A DNA stretch of 64,000 bases from assembly GCF_021227995.1 (NCBI RefSeq), contig NZ_CP089301.1:186001-250000 (forward strand). Direction: 5' to 3'. Each line of letters starts with the position of its first letter. The first letter of the stretch is position 1. Below, in pieces: positions 29,023 to 39,382 of the stretch. Position numbers and translations under genes: made by a program. The notes under the pieces were generated by a model. The model was given only the letters and a program-made list of their open reading frames with translations. It searched no databases and was not told the origin of the DNA. Source of the DNA: Novosphingobium kaempferiae. Lineage in GTDB: Bacteria; Pseudomonadota; Alphaproteobacteria; Sphingomonadales; Sphingomonadaceae.

Positions 29023-30093
29023 TCAATCGTCGTCCTCGGAAGGCCCGACCATCATCTCCTCGGCCAGACCTTCCGTCTTGGCGCGGATCGCCTTTTCGAG
29101 GCGGTCGCAGACTTCGGGGTTGGTCTTGAGGTAGGTCTTGGCGTTCTCACGCCCCTGGCCGATGCGAATCGAATCGTAGCTGAACCATGCGCCCGACTTC
29201 TCGACGAGCCCGGCCTTGACGCCGAGGTCGAGGATCTCGCCAATCTTCGAGACGCCTTCGCCGTACATGATGTCGAATTCGACCTGCTTGAACGGCGGGG
29301 CCACCTTGTTCTTGACGATCTTCACGCGAGTGGCGTTGCCGACGACCTCGTCGCGGTCCTTGATCGCGCCGGTGCGGCGGATGTCGAGGCGGACCGAAGC
29401 GTAGAACTTGAGCGCGTTGCCGCCCGTGGTCGTCTCCGGGTTGCCGTACATGACGCCGATCTTCATGCGCAACTGGTTGATGAAGATCACCATGCAGCGC
29501 GAACGGCTGATCGAGCCGGTCAGCTTGCGCAGCGACTGGCTCATCAGGCGGGCCTGGAGACCGACGTGGCTGTCGCCCATCTCGCCTTCGATTTCGGCGC
29601 GGGGAACCAGCGCGGCGACCGAGTCGACCACCAGCACGTCGATCGCGTTCGAGCGGACCAGCGTGTCGGTGATCTCCAGCGCCTGCTCGCCCGTATCCGG
29701 CTGCGAGACGATCAGTTCGTCGATGTTGACGCCCAGCTTCTTGGCGTAGACCGGATCGAGCGCGTGCTCGGCGTCGATGAAGGCCGCGGTGCCGCCGGTC
29801 TTCTGCGCTTCGGCGATGCAGTGCAGCGCCAGCGTGGTCTTGCCCGAGCTTTCCGGACCGTAGATCTCGATCACGCGGCCACGCGGCAGGCCACCGACAC
29901 CGAGTGCGATGTCAAGCCCGAGCGAGCCGGTCGAGATGGCCTCGACCTGCATGGTCTCCTTCGAGCCCAGCTTCATCGCAGAGCCCTTGCCGAACGCACG
30001 GTCGATCTGCGCGAGTGCGGCTTCGAGCGCCTTCTGACGGTCCATTGCGTCCTTTTCCTTGCCTTCCTGGATCAGCTTGAGCTGAGCAGCCAT
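29023..30093 (-). CDS. recA: Recombinase RecA
   Basis: The 356-residue RecA forms filaments on single-stranded DNA, drives strand exchange and stimulates LexA self-cleavage. The Walker A motif GPESSGKTT and the L2-region sequence [20 protein letters not shown] are intact, and the C-terminal tail is acidic (PSEDDD). It has its own terminator and an SOS box 77 bp upstream of the start codon. Confidence 0.98.
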   Translation of the reverse strand: MAAQLKLIQEGKEKDAMDRQKALEAALAQIDRAFGKGSAMKLGSKETMQVEAISTGSLGLDIALGVGGLPRGRVIEIYGPESSGKTTLALHCIAEAQKTGGTAAFIDAEHALDPVYAKKLGVNIDELIVSQPDTGEQALEITDTLVRSNAIDVLVVDSVAALVPRAEIEGEMGDSHVGLQARLMSQSLRKLTGSISRSRCMVIFINQLRMKIGVMYGNPETTTGGNALKFYASVRLDIRRTGAIKDRDEVVGNATRVKIVKNKVAPPFKQVEFDIMYGEGVSKIGEILDLGVKAGLVEKSGAWFSYDSIRIGQGRENAKTYLKTNPEVCDRLEKAIRAKTEGLAEEMMVGPSEDDD

Positions 30094-30169
30094 GTCACTA
30101 CCCTCCTGCTACCGGCGTGACCGGAAAGGTCAACGTCATGCGAAGCTGTGTACTTGCTTCGTTCTACGT

Positions 30170-30184
30170 GAACAAGAGGGGAAC
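30170..30184 (-). promoter_or_regulatory. LexA (SOS) box of recA
   Basis: On the minus strand GTTC-N7-GTTC (spacer CCCTCTT) matches the alphaproteobacterial LexA consensus exactly. TTGTTC at its 3' end could serve as a -35 element, with a weak TACACA 17 nt on, so LexA would block the recA promoter. Confidence 0.85.
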
Positions 30185-30215
30185 TTCGGCAAATTTCCGT
30201 TTTTTAACGGCAGAA

Positions 30216-32639
30216 TCAGCCTTGGGCGGTACGTGCCAGAACTTCCCCGACTTTTTCAGAGAGTTGCTGGACCGAAAACGGTTTGGGCATGAACCATGCG
30301 TTGGCGATGCCGATCTGCTTGCGCAACTGCTCCTCGGCGTAGCCCGACATGAACAGCACCGGCAGGTCAGGGGCGAAGCGGCGAATCTCGCGCGCCATCG
30401 CAGGACCGTCGAGCGTCGGCATGACCACGTCCGAGACGACGAGGTCGAACTTCCCGCCCTCCTGCACCAGTTCCAGCCCCTCCTCGCCATCGCGGGCGCA
30501 GGTGACCTGATAGCCCTGCCGGGTGAGCGCGCGTTCGGCGACGATGCGGACAGGATCCTCGTCCTCGACCAGCAGGATCGAGCCGCCGCCCGCCCATTGC
30601 GTCGGTGGAGGTTCGGGTGCGGTGATCGCCTTCTCGGCGACGCTGCCGGGTGCGGCATGATGGACAGGAAGGTAGACGGTGAAGCGCGTCCCCTTGCCCA
30701 CTTCGCTCTCAGCGAAGATGAAACCGCCGGACTGCTTGACGATGCCGTAGACGGTCGAGAGGCCAAGGCCGGTGCCCTTGCCCTGTTCCTTCGTCGTGAA
30801 AAACGGCTCGAAGATCTTGCCGAGGATTTCGGGGGGGATGCCACCGCCGGTATCCTCGACGATAAGCGCGGTGTACTCGCCCGCCGGGATGATCTCCGAG
30901 CGCATGGCGCGCACGTCGGTGGTGGTGACGCGGCGGGTGGCCAGCGCCAGGCGACCGGAGCCGTCACCGCGCGATTGCATGGCGTCGCGCGCATTGACAC
31001 AGAGATTGACGATGACCTGTTCCAGCTGCGTCGGGTCTGCGCGGACGGGGCCGAGATCGCGGTCATGCGTGACCGAAAGCTGGATCTTCTCGCCGATCAG
31101 GCGGCGCAGCATCTGCGATACATCCGCCACCACGTCAGGAAGCTGCAATACCTCGGGACGCAGGGTCTGCTGACGCGAGAAGGCGAGTAGCTGGCGGGTC
31201 AGCGAGGCCGCGCGGTTGGAGTTGGCACGGATCTGCTGGATGTCGTCGTAGTCCGAATCGCCCGGCGTATGGCGCATCAGCATGAGGTCGCAGGTGCCGA
31301 GGATCGCGGTGAGCACGTTGTTGAAGTCATGCGCCACACCGCCCGCAAGCTGGCCGACAGCCTGCATCTTGGTGGCCTGTGCGACCTGCCGCTTGAGGCG
31401 CATTTCTTCCGAAGTATCGGTCAGGCCGAGCAGCACCGCCGCCTCGCCCAGCCCACGCACACCCGCGAGGCTGAGCGAAACGGGATCCTCCGGCTGACTG
31501 GTCAATCGGATGGCGAGATCGCCCGCAGCGGCAGGGCCTTGCGCGAAGCGGCGGATAGCTTCGGACAGCGCGCGCTTGTCCTCCTTCACGACGAGGTCGG
31601 TCGGGTAGGTCGGCGGCTCCTGCCCTTCATGGCCCGCAGCACGCATGAAGGCAGGGTTGGCGAAGAGCAGGCGTCCGTCGCGATCCGCCATGGCGAGGCC
31701 AAGCGGAAGCTGGCTGAGCAGCGCTTCGAGATGCGGGGCCGAGCCGGTACCGCCGCCGCCCGTGCCGATGCCGTGCGAGGCCTCGACCACCAGCATGAGC
31801 GAAGGCGTCGTGTTGGGATCGGCGTCGTCGCTGCGATCGGGGTCGGTGACGGGGACGTGATAGAGCACCAGCGCCCCGCCGCGCCCGCCGTCGCGCGCCC
31901 AGCCGATGCGTTCGCCCTCTTCCTGGTTGAGCAGCGCGACGAAATCGGCGCCGGTCATGTCAGCGTGAGCATCACCGGTCGCGCGCATGGCGAAACCGGC
32001 GCTGGCGGCACGGATGGTGCCATCGGGATCGACGAGAGCCGCAGCAATTCCTGCCTTGGAAAGACCGCGACCGAGCTTGCCGTCAAGTTGCACGACGAGT
32101 TCCCCTACCGGATCGCTCGTCCCGACCGGGGTGATGCGCCAGACGAGGAAGTCGTCACCGCGTCCGGTGCGGCGCACGTCGGCGCGCCAGTGGGCGCCAT
32201 CCTCGTTGACGATCTCGGCAGTACCGTGCCCGTCGCGCCAGGCGCGACGGGTGGCGTCGGCAAGGCGTTCGAGCGAGGCCGGAACGACCGGAAGGCTCGG
32301 CGGAGCGCTGGCGGGGCCGAACCAGCTTTCGAAGCTGGTGTTGGCGCACGTCAGCCGGCCCGCGCGATCGGTGACCGCGATCGCCATGTCGGGACGCTCG
32401 ATCCCGGCGACCGTGACCGACCAGTCGGGCTGCGCGAACTCGACTTCGGCAGCCGCCGGACGACGCCGCGACAGCGCCCACGCGCCTGCACCGAAAGCGG
32501 CGAGCGCGGCAAGAAACACCGTCATCAGCAGGGTGTCGCCGGAGACGACCCATACCAGCAGCGCACTCAGCACGAGAGCAACGACAACGACCAGCACGTC
32601 GGTCCGGCGGGCCGGCGCCATGCCTGTGTTCACGCGCAC
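30216..32639 (-). CDS. cckA: CckA-like hybrid sensor histidine kinase
   Basis: The 807-residue protein has two N-terminal membrane helices (about 13-55), PAS-type regions around 80-170 and 305-410, a HisKA domain with [14 protein letters not shown] (phospho-His437), a HATPase domain ([26 protein letters not shown]) and a C-terminal receiver domain with phospho-Asp737. The GGVAHDFNN signature and domain order identify CckA, which phosphorylates CtrA through ChpT. An ATG seven codons in (32621) is an alternative start. It lies 4 nt after the DUF2062 gene. Confidence 0.93.
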   Translation of the reverse strand: MRVNTGMAPARRTDVLVVVVALVLSALLVWVVSGDTLLMTVFLAALAAFGAGAWALSRRRPAAAEVEFAQPDWSVTVAGIERPDMAIAVTDRAGRLTCANTSFESWFGPASAPPSLPVVPASLERLADATRRAWRDGHGTAEIVNEDGAHWRADVRRTGRGDDFLVWRITPVGTSDPVGELVVQLDGKLGRGLSKAGIAAALVDPDGTIRAASAGFAMRATGDAHADMTGADFVALLNQEEGERIGWARDGGRGGALVLYHVPVTDPDRSDDADPNTTPSLMLVVEASHGIGTGGGGTGSAPHLEALLSQLPLGLAMADRDGRLLFANPAFMRAAGHEGQEPPTYPTDLVVKEDKRALSEAIRRFAQGPAAAGDLAIRLTSQPEDPVSLSLAGVRGLGEAAVLLGLTDTSEEMRLKRQVAQATKMQAVGQLAGGVAHDFNNVLTAILGTCDLMLMRHTPGDSDYDDIQQIRANSNRAASLTRQLLAFSRQQTLRPEVLQLPDVVADVSQMLRRLIGEKIQLSVTHDRDLGPVRADPTQLEQVIVNLCVNARDAMQSRGDGSGRLALATRRVTTTDVRAMRSEIIPAGEYTALIVEDTGGGIPPEILGKIFEPFFTTKEQGKGTGLGLSTVYGIVKQSGGFIFAESEVGKGTRFTVYLPVHHAAPGSVAEKAITAPEPPPTQWAGGGSILLVEDEDPVRIVAERALTRQGYQVTCARDGEEGLELVQEGGKFDLVVSDVVMPTLDGPAMAREIRRFAPDLPVLFMSGYAEEQLRKQIGIANAWFMPKPFSVQQLSEKVGEVLARTAQG

Positions 32640-32643
32640 ATGC

Positions 32644-33231
32644 TCACGCAGGAGTTTCCGATCCGGCGTCGGCGCGCTCCCGCAGAGGGCGGTTGCGGCG
32701 CGCGCGGTGCTTGTGCCCGATCCACCAGCGCCAGAACCACACCGTCAGGAAATAGCTGACGAAGGCAGCGATGACGGACTGGATGAATAGGCCGATCACC
32801 ACTGCCGGAGCCGTGTCGGAAAGCAGCCAGTGCCACCATTGTTCGATCCCCGCGCCCTCTTTGACCATGGTGTTCACCGTGGCGATGTCGGCATGGTAGC
32901 CGAAGCTGTTGCCTATGGCGACGGCGAGCGGGAGGATGATGAGCAGTGTCGTCGCGGGGTTGCTGACGAAGGTCACTGCCGCTGCCAGCGGGATATTGCC
33001 GCGAAACGGCACGCACATCAGCGCCGCGCCAACGATCTGCACACCGGGGATCAAAGCAAAGATGCCGATGAACATCCCCACTGCCATGCCGCGCGGCACG
33101 GACCGGCGGGTGAAGCGGAACAGTTCCTGGCGACGCGCGAAAGGCGCGGTGAAGCGGTTTGCCTCCAGCTGCGCGTGCGTCGGCATCTGGCGGTGCAGGA
33201 AGACCGAAAGACGATGGAGAAGGCCGCTCAC
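32644..33231 (-). CDS. DUF2062 inner-membrane protein
   Basis: The 195-residue protein has about four hydrophobic segments (GMFIGIFALIPGVQIVGAAL, TLLIILPLAVAIG, PAVVIGLFIQSVIAAFVSYF) and the conserved FVSNPATT motif of the DUF2062 family. Function is unknown. It lies between smpB and cckA on the same strand with short gaps, consistent with one transcription unit. Confidence 0.85.
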   Translation of the reverse strand: MSGLLHRLSVFLHRQMPTHAQLEANRFTAPFARRQELFRFTRRSVPRGMAVGMFIGIFALIPGVQIVGAALMCVPFRGNIPLAAAVTFVSNPATTLLIILPLAVAIGNSFGYHADIATVNTMVKEGAGIEQWWHWLLSDTAPAVVIGLFIQSVIAAFVSYFLTVWFWRWWIGHKHRARRNRPLRERADAGSETPA

Positions 33232-33249
33232 TGCGCGCTTGCTCCCGGC

Positions 33250-33732
33250 TCAGCCATGGTCGCGCATGATGCGGGCCTGATCGCGCTTCCAGTCGCGGTC
33301 CTTGATGGTCTGACGCTTGTCGGCGGCGTTCTTGCCCTTGGCGAGTGCGAGCTCGACCTTGGCGCGGCCGCGGCTGTTGAAGTAGATCGACAGCGGCACC
33401 AGCGTCATGCCCTTGCGCTCCACGGCACCCTGCAGGCGCGAGATTTCGCGCTCATGCATCAGCAGCTTGCGCGGCCGCTTGGGCACATGGTTGAAGCGGT
33501 TGCCGTGGCTGAATTCGGGCACGTTGGCGTTGACCAGCCAGCACTCCCCGCCGCGAATTTCGGCAAAGGATTCGGCGATCGAACCCTCGCCGAAACGGAG
33601 CGACTTCACCTCGGTGCCGGTCAGGGCGATTCCCGCCTCGAACTTGTCCTCGATATGATAGTCGAACCGAGCCTTCCGGTTCTCGGCTACGGTCTTGACC
33701 TTGTCGAATAGGGAGTTCTGAGGGCGTGCCAT
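33250..33732 (-). CDS. smpB: SsrA-binding protein SmpB
   Basis: SmpB binds tmRNA in trans-translation and rescues stalled ribosomes. The 160-residue protein starts [19 protein letters not shown] and contains [15 protein letters not shown] and the basic C-terminal tail [18 protein letters not shown] prefer the ATG at 33732 to the one at 33744 because it matches the family start. No tmRNA gene was found in the window. Confidence 0.96.
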   Translation of the reverse strand: MARPQNSLFDKVKTVAENRKARFDYHIEDKFEAGIALTGTEVKSLRFGEGSIAESFAEIRGGECWLVNANVPEFSHGNRFNHVPKRPRKLLMHEREISRLQGAVERKGMTLVPLSIYFNSRGRAKVELALAKGKNAADKRQTIKDRDWKRDQARIMRDHG

Positions 33733-33834
33733 GATGAGCCGCATGTAGGCATGTGCGCGGCAAAAGAAAACGCCCCTTTGATCCGCTTCAGCCGCCTATT
33801 TCGTCCGACCGCCACGAAGACGCGACGCGCCGTG

Positions 33835-34269
33835 TCAGTCGTGCTGGAGGTAGATGTCGAGATGAACCAGCCTGCCCTCGTCGTCGAACTGGTAGACCGT
33901 GCAGGAATTGACCACCGTTTCCGGATGCCCGCGCGGCTGGTTATGCTCGGTCAGTTCAAGAAAGACGCGGCTCCCGGCTTCGCTGATCCGGTGGAATTCG
34001 GCCCAGAAGTCCGTGGTCGTCGCCCATTGCATGAGGAGGTTGCGGTAGACTGCCCAGCCCATTGCGACCTTGTCGTTGCCGACGCGCTCGAAGCGGTCGA
34101 CATCGAGCAGCTCCGCAAGTTCGTCCCAGCCGCTTTCATCGAAGCCCGGAGCCTTTGCCGCCTCCACGGTGCGCTTGATGCAGTCGGTATAGGCCAGAAC
34201 CTTGCGCGCATATTCGCCGGTGACGGTATCGCGCTCGGTCCAGGTGGACGGGCGGGAGATCGTGGCCAT
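33835..34269 (-). CDS. NTF2/SnoaL-fold protein
   Basis: The 144-residue protein starts MATISRPSTW and shows the helix pattern ARKVLAYTDCIKRTVEAAK followed by strands such as SRVFLELTEHNQPRG and VNSCTVYQFDDEGRLVHLDI, characteristic of the SnoaL/NTF2 fold. No catalytic residues can be assigned. It is divergent from the S9 peptidase. It separates smpB from dapA, which often lie closer together. Confidence 0.75.
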   Translation of the reverse strand: MATISRPSTWTERDTVTGEYARKVLAYTDCIKRTVEAAKAPGFDESGWDELAELLDVDRFERVGNDKVAMGWAVYRNLLMQWATTTDFWAEFHRISEAGSRVFLELTEHNQPRGHPETVVNSCTVYQFDDEGRLVHLDIYLQHD

Positions 34270-34430
34270 GCTTCCTCTCCTTGCTTTTCACGGACTGTCC
34301 TTCTGTCCCGACAGTTGCGCAAGTTCCCGTGCGGGGAGGACTGGCGGCATCGGCATGAAAATTTGGCAAGCCCATTGCAAGCGCCGCGAAGTCGATGAAT
34401 AAACCCGAAATATTCGGGGGAATTACACTG

Positions 34431-36374
34431 ATGGGCAGGACACTTCGCTCGGCGTTGCCGGCTGCGCTTCTTATCGCGCAGTCGCCGCTTCTCGCGGCCG
34501 CCGTCGAACCGCCGCCGCTCGACGCCTATGGCGAACTGCCGCGCGTGGAAGATGCCGCGATCGCGCCGGACGGCGGGTCCATCGCCAGCGTTGTGCAGGT
34601 CAAGGGCGACCGCCGCGTTCTCGTCATCGACAAGGACGACAAGCTGATCTTCAACGCCTCTTCCGGCGCCAGCAAGGTCCGCGCGATCGAGTGGGCAGAC
34701 AGCGACACCATCCTCCTCACCAACAGCGCCACCGTACCGCTCTACGGCTTCACCACCGACAAGGCCGAACTCAACGGGACGATCATCCTTCCCATGAAAC
34801 CGGGCGGCGAAGCGGGGATGGTGTTCGGCAAAGGAGACAAGATCGCCCGAACCACGCGAGGCCGCTACGGCATTCGGACCATCGAAGGGCGCACGGTCGG
34901 CTATTTCGGCGGCATCGCGCTCGACAACAGTGGCGGCGAACCCCGGTTCGTCCACAGCCGCACGACGCTTTACGCCGTCGATATCAAGACCAACCGCCCT
35001 CGGCTCGCCGCTCCAGCAGCATCGGAAGGGCATTACCGCGACTGGCTGGTGGATGCGTCAGGCGCAGCGTCGGTGATCCTCGACATTTCCGAAGAATCGG
35101 GGCTCTGGAAGATCTACCGAACCAAGGGTGGAGAACTCGTTCGCGGCATCGATCCGACCGGTGACGTCAGCCTGATCTGCTTCGGCAAGGGCGGATCGAC
35201 GGTGATCTACCGGATCGAGGATGCCGAGGGGAACCAGCGGTGGTTCGAAGTGCCGCTGGCGGGTGGCGAGGCTGCGGAAATCTTCGCGAATGTCTCGCTT
35301 GACCGGATCTTCGTCGACCGTCGCTCCGGCAACCTGATCGGCCACCGCCTGTCCGATGAGAACCACACCACGGTGATGGACGACCGCGCGCACCAGAGCG
35401 CCCTCACCCGCATATTCAGAGCGTTTTCCGGCCGCGAGCCCCGGTTGATCGACTGGACGCCGGAGTTCTCGAAAGTCCTTCTGCGTACCAGCGGCAACAA
35501 CGACAGCGGAACCTGGTATCTCGTCGACGTGGCGCAGCGCCAGGCAAACCCGATCGGCACCGAACGGCCGGACATCAACCCCGAGCAGGTCGGGCCGATC
35601 TCCCTGATCCCCTACAAGGCGCAGGACGGTCTGGAGATGGAAGGCGTGCTGACGCTGCCGCCTGGGCGCGAAGCGAAGAACCTGCCCCTTATCATGCTCC
35701 CCCACGGCGGCCCGGCTTCGCATGACACCGTATCGTTCGACTGGTGGGCGCAGGCCTTCGCCTCGCGCGGCTATGCGGTGTTCCAGCCGAACTTCCGCGG
35801 CTCGACCGGCTCAAGCGACGCCTTCCGCCATGCAGGCGATGGCGAATGGGGCCGCAAGATGCAGACCGACATCTCGGACGGCCTCGCGGAGCTGGTAAAG
35901 CGCGGCATGGTCGACCCGAAGCGCGCGTGCATCGTCGGGGCGAGCTACGGCGGCTACGCCGCGCTGGCTGGAGTCACGCTGCAGCAAGGCCTTTACCGCT
36001 GCGCCGTCTCGGTCGCGGGCGTCGCCGACATCAAGCTGATGTACTCCACCGACCTTCGCGAAAGCGGCGATTCGAAGATGCTGAGCAAATCCCTGCGCGA
36101 GCAGCTCGGCGATCCGAAACGCTACGATGAGGTGTCACCCCGCCGTTTCGGCGAGCGCGCCGATGCGCCCGTGCTGCTGATCCACGGCAAGGATGACACC
36201 GTCGTGCCTTACCGCCAGAGCCTCGTCATGGCCGACGCCCTGAAGGACGCGGGCAAGCCTTACGAGATGGTCACGTTGCCCGGAGAGGACCACTGGCTGT
36301 CGCGCGAGGAGACGCGCAAACGCATGCTCGCAGAGACCATGCGCTTCGTGCAAAAGCACAACCCGGCGGATTGA
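34431..36374 (+). CDS. Exported S9-family prolyl oligopeptidase-like peptidase
   Basis: The 647-residue protein has a signal peptide (MGRTLRSALPAALLIAQSPL, cleavage near AAA), a propeller domain and a C-terminal alpha/beta hydrolase domain. The nucleophile is Ser505 in VGASYGGYAAL. Acidic and His members of the triad lie in HGKDDTVVP and GEDHWLSRE. The ATG at 34431 is favoured over 34395 because GGGGGA precedes it at good spacing and the signal peptide then starts the protein. It probably cleaves dipeptides or acyl-peptides in the periplasm. Confidence 0.9.
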   Translation: MGRTLRSALPAALLIAQSPLLAAAVEPPPLDAYGELPRVEDAAIAPDGGSIASVVQVKGDRRVLVIDKDDKLIFNASSGASKVRAIEWADSDTILLTNSATVPLYGFTTDKAELNGTIILPMKPGGEAGMVFGKGDKIARTTRGRYGIRTIEGRTVGYFGGIALDNSGGEPRFVHSRTTLYAVDIKTNRPRLAAPAASEGHYRDWLVDASGAASVILDISEESGLWKIYRTKGGELVRGIDPTGDVSLICFGKGGSTVIYRIEDAEGNQRWFEVPLAGGEAAEIFANVSLDRIFVDRRSGNLIGHRLSDENHTTVMDDRAHQSALTRIFRAFSGREPRLIDWTPEFSKVLLRTSGNNDSGTWYLVDVAQRQANPIGTERPDINPEQVGPISLIPYKAQDGLEMEGVLTLPPGREAKNLPLIMLPHGGPASHDTVSFDWWAQAFASRGYAVFQPNFRGSTGSSDAFRHAGDGEWGRKMQTDISDGLAELVKRGMVDPKRACIVGASYGGYAALAGVTLQQGLYRCAVSVAGVADIKLMYSTDLRESGDSKMLSKSLREQLGDPKRYDEVSPRRFGERADAPVLLIHGKDDTVVPYRQSLVMADALKDAGKPYEMVTLPGEDHWLSREETRKRMLAETMRFVQKHNPAD

Positions 36375-36408
36375 CTTGCGCGGGCGGGGTCAACCCTGCC
36401 CGAACGCC

Positions 36409-37290
36409 TCAGACCAGTCCGGCGTGGACCAGCGCCTCGTCGACCGACTTGCGGGCAGAGTCGCCGCAGGGGACGAGCGGCAGGCGCAGTTCGTTCTCGA
36501 TCCAGTCGTGGACCTGCGCCAGCGCGTACTTGCACGGCCCCGGCGAGCTGTCCTCGAACATGGCGTAGTGCAGCGGGTAGAGCCGGTCGTTGAGTTCGCG
36601 CGCCTTTTCGAGATCGTTGGCGGCGCAGGCGGCCTGGAATTCGGCGCAGAGCGCGGGTGCGACATTGGCGGTCACGGAGATGCAGCCGACGCCGCCCGCT
36701 GCGTTGAATGGCAGCGCCAGTTCGTCATCACCGCAAAGCTGCACGAAGTCCTTGCCGATGCCCATGCGGTGATCGGTCACGCGGCTGAGGTCGCCGCTGG
36801 CGTCCTTGATGCCGATGAAGCGGCCCGGAAAACGGCGGGCAAGTTCGCAGACCGTCTCGGGCAGCAGGTCGGTGACGGTCCGGCCCGGCACGTTGTATAG
36901 CACGATCGGCAAGTCGTTGTTCTCGGCGAGATAGCTGAAGTGCGCCAGCAGACCCGCCTGGCTCGGTCGGTTGTAATAGGGCGCGACCAGCAGCGCGGCG
37001 GCGGCGCCGCACTTCTTCGAGAAGTTCATATGCAGCAGCGCGTTCATCGTATCGTTGCTGCCGCAACCGGCGATGATCGGCACGCGGCCAGCCGCCTGCT
37101 CGATGCAGACTTCGATCACGCGATGATGCTCGGCGTTCGAAAGCGTCGAGTTCTCGCCCGTCGTTCCGCAGGGAACGAGCGCCGAGGAACCCGATTCGAT
37201 CTGCCAGTCCACCAGCCGCCGGAAGGCCTGTTCGTCGAACGCCCCATCGCGAAACGGTGTGACAAGCGCGGGAATCGAGCCGGAGAACAT
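36409..37290 (-). CDS. dapA: 4-hydroxy-tetrahydrodipicolinate synthase
   Basis: The 293-residue enzyme condenses pyruvate with aspartate semialdehyde in lysine and diaminopimelate synthesis. The Schiff-base lysine is Lys162 (FIGIKDASGD), with Tyr132 in LYNVPGR and Thr44 in CGTTGEN. Length is standard. It is divergent from the lytic transglycosylase, so murein precursor synthesis and murein turnover genes share one upstream region of about 100 bp. Confidence 0.97.
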   Translation of the reverse strand: MFSGSIPALVTPFRDGAFDEQAFRRLVDWQIESGSSALVPCGTTGENSTLSNAEHHRVIEVCIEQAAGRVPIIAGCGSNDTMNALLHMNFSKKCGAAAALLVAPYYNRPSQAGLLAHFSYLAENNDLPIVLYNVPGRTVTDLLPETVCELARRFPGRFIGIKDASGDLSRVTDHRMGIGKDFVQLCGDDELALPFNAAGGVGCISVTANVAPALCAEFQAACAANDLEKARELNDRLYPLHYAMFEDSSPGPCKYALAQVHDWIENELRLPLVPCGDSARKSVDEALVHAGLV

Positions 37291-37390
37291 GGACTTTACC
37301 TCTTAGCGATGCTCAATGATCGTCCGAACGGGGAACAACCCTGCCTGCCGAACGTCACGTTCAGCGCCTGATAAGGAGCCTATCCCGAAA

Positions 37391-39379
37391 ATGTCCAGCA
37401 TGTTGCGCGCCACCCACCTGATGCTGAGCATTTCTTTCGCCGTTCTAGCCACTCCCGCATTCGCGCAATACGCGCCGCCCGCCGCTAGCGACGGGCGCGA
37501 GTGGGATGCGGCGCGGGCGCAGTCGATGCAGTCGCACGACATGGCGGTCCACCAGTCGATCGACCGCTGGAAACTGCTGTCGAGCAACGACCGCATGGGC
37601 TTCTCCGCCTACACCAGCTTCCTTCTGACCTATCCGGGCTATCCGCAGCAGGACAAGATCCGTGGCTATGCGGAAAAGGCGCTGCTGACCGAGTCCCCCG
37701 CGCCGCAGACGGTGGTCGACTACTTCGACCGCTTCGCACCGCTCGGCAGCCGCGCCGCCGGGCGATACGCGGTGGCGCTGTCGAGCCTGCGCCGCGCCGA
37801 TGCGCAGACGAGCGCCGTCGCCGCCTGGCGCAAGGGTGCGCTGATCGACGCGGACGAGGCCGCGCTCCTCGGCCTCTATCGCAACCAGTTCACCACTGCC
37901 GACCACGATGCGCGCATGGACGCCCTGCTGTGGCAGGGCGAGACGGCGCAAGCGGAGCGGCAGATTTCCTTCGTCTCGGCCGCGCGGCGGTCCGAGTTCA
38001 TGGAACGGCTGACGCTCATGCAGGGATCGGCCCCCGGCACTCTGGGCGTGACGCTGCCGCCGTCGATCGCCTCCGATCCCGGCTACGTCTACAACCGCGC
38101 GGTGCAAGCGCGGCGCAGCGGCAACCAGTCCGGTGCGGTGGCGCTTCTCGCCAATCGCCCGCCGCTGTCCGGGCCGGTCCCCCAGCCCGAACTGTGGGTG
38201 CGTGAACTGCTGACAGCAGCACGGGCCGCCGACGCGACCAGCGCGGTGAAGATAGCCGCTTCCATCGACGATGCCTTCGCGCCGGGCACCGACGTCAGCC
38301 GCCAGTCCTATCGCGTGCGCGACGACTACACGACGCTCGTCTGGCTCGGCGGCACCAAGGCGCTGTGGAGCCTCGGCAATTCCCGGCAGGCAGCGCCGCT
38401 GTTCTATCGCTACGGCGCTGCGGCGCAGACTCCAGGGACGCGCTCGAAAGGCTTCTACTGGGCCGGTCGCGCGCTGGCGATGGCGGGCGATACGGCGGGC
38501 GCGAACCGCTACTTCGAGATGGCGGCGCAGTATCCGCAGTACTTCTACGGGCAGCTTTCGCTTGAAAGACTGGGACGGCCGATCCCCAACCTCGATACCC
38601 GCCCGACCGCCGTGCCGAGCGCAGCACAGCGCGCCTCGTTCACCGCGCTGCCGATCACGCAGGCGGTGCGCGATGTCGCGCGCGATGCGGAATGGCGCAC
38701 CGGCGTCCAGTTCTACAAGGAGATCGCCGATCAGGCGCAGACCGCCGAGGACTACGTGCTCGTCGCCGATCTCGCGCAGCAGATCGGCCGCCGCGACCTT
38801 GCCGTCATCATGGGCCAGAGCGCGCATGCAGGCGGGTTCGACCAGTTCGGCAAGATCTCCTTCCCGCTGGTGCCGACACCGCAGGGAACTGACTGGACGA
38901 TGGTCCATGCCCTCTCCCGGCAGGAGAGCCAGTTCGCGCAGAACGCGCTGAGCCACGCCGGTGCGCGCGGGTTGATGCAGTTGATGCCGGGCACCGCGCG
39001 CGAGCAGGCAGGCAAGATGGGGCTCGCCTACAACGAGGGCTCGCTCGTCACCGATCCGAGCTACAACATCCTGCTCGGCGACGGCTATTTCCGCCGCATG
39101 AAGGACTACTACGGCGGCGCGCTGCCGCTTGCCATCGCCGCCTACAACGCAGGCCCTGGCAACGTGAACAAGTGGCTGCGCGCCAACGGAGACCCGCGCA
39201 CCGGCTCGATCGAGTGGCTCGACTGGCTGGAGCAGATCCCGATCTACGAGACCAAGAACTACGTCCAGCGGGTGCTTGAGAACGCCGTCGTCTACGAGAC
39301 GATGTACCCGGAGAAATCCGACTACAACGGCGCCAACAAGCTGTCCCGCCTGATGCCGGGCAAGCGTTCGCCCGGCTGA
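37391..39379 (+). CDS. Soluble-type lytic murein transglycosylase
   Basis: The 662-residue protein starts MSSMLRATHLML with a signal peptide ending AFA. A long helical superhelix domain (Slt70-like) is followed by the GH23 catalytic domain: ALSRQESQFAQNALSHAGA with the catalytic Glu, then RGLMQLMPGTA and AIAAYNAGPGNVNKWL. It cleaves peptidoglycan in the periplasm. AAGGAG lies 12 nt before the chosen ATG. Confidence 0.93.
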   Translation: MSSMLRATHLMLSISFAVLATPAFAQYAPPAASDGREWDAARAQSMQSHDMAVHQSIDRWKLLSSNDRMGFSAYTSFLLTYPGYPQQDKIRGYAEKALLTESPAPQTVVDYFDRFAPLGSRAAGRYAVALSSLRRADAQTSAVAAWRKGALIDADEAALLGLYRNQFTTADHDARMDALLWQGETAQAERQISFVSAARRSEFMERLTLMQGSAPGTLGVTLPPSIASDPGYVYNRAVQARRSGNQSGAVALLANRPPLSGPVPQPELWVRELLTAARAADATSAVKIAASIDDAFAPGTDVSRQSYRVRDDYTTLVWLGGTKALWSLGNSRQAAPLFYRYGAAAQTPGTRSKGFYWAGRALAMAGDTAGANRYFEMAAQYPQYFYGQLSLERLGRPIPNLDTRPTAVPSAAQRASFTALPITQAVRDVARDAEWRTGVQFYKEIADQAQTAEDYVLVADLAQQIGRRDLAVIMGQSAHAGGFDQFGKISFPLVPTPQGTDWTMVHALSRQESQFAQNALSHAGARGLMQLMPGTAREQAGKMGLAYNEGSLVTDPSYNILLGDGYFRRMKDYYGGALPLAIAAYNAGPGNVNKWLRANGDPRTGSIEWLDWLEQIPIYETKNYVQRVLENAVVYETMYPEKSDYNGANKLSRLMPGKRSPG

Positions 39380-39382
39380 CGT

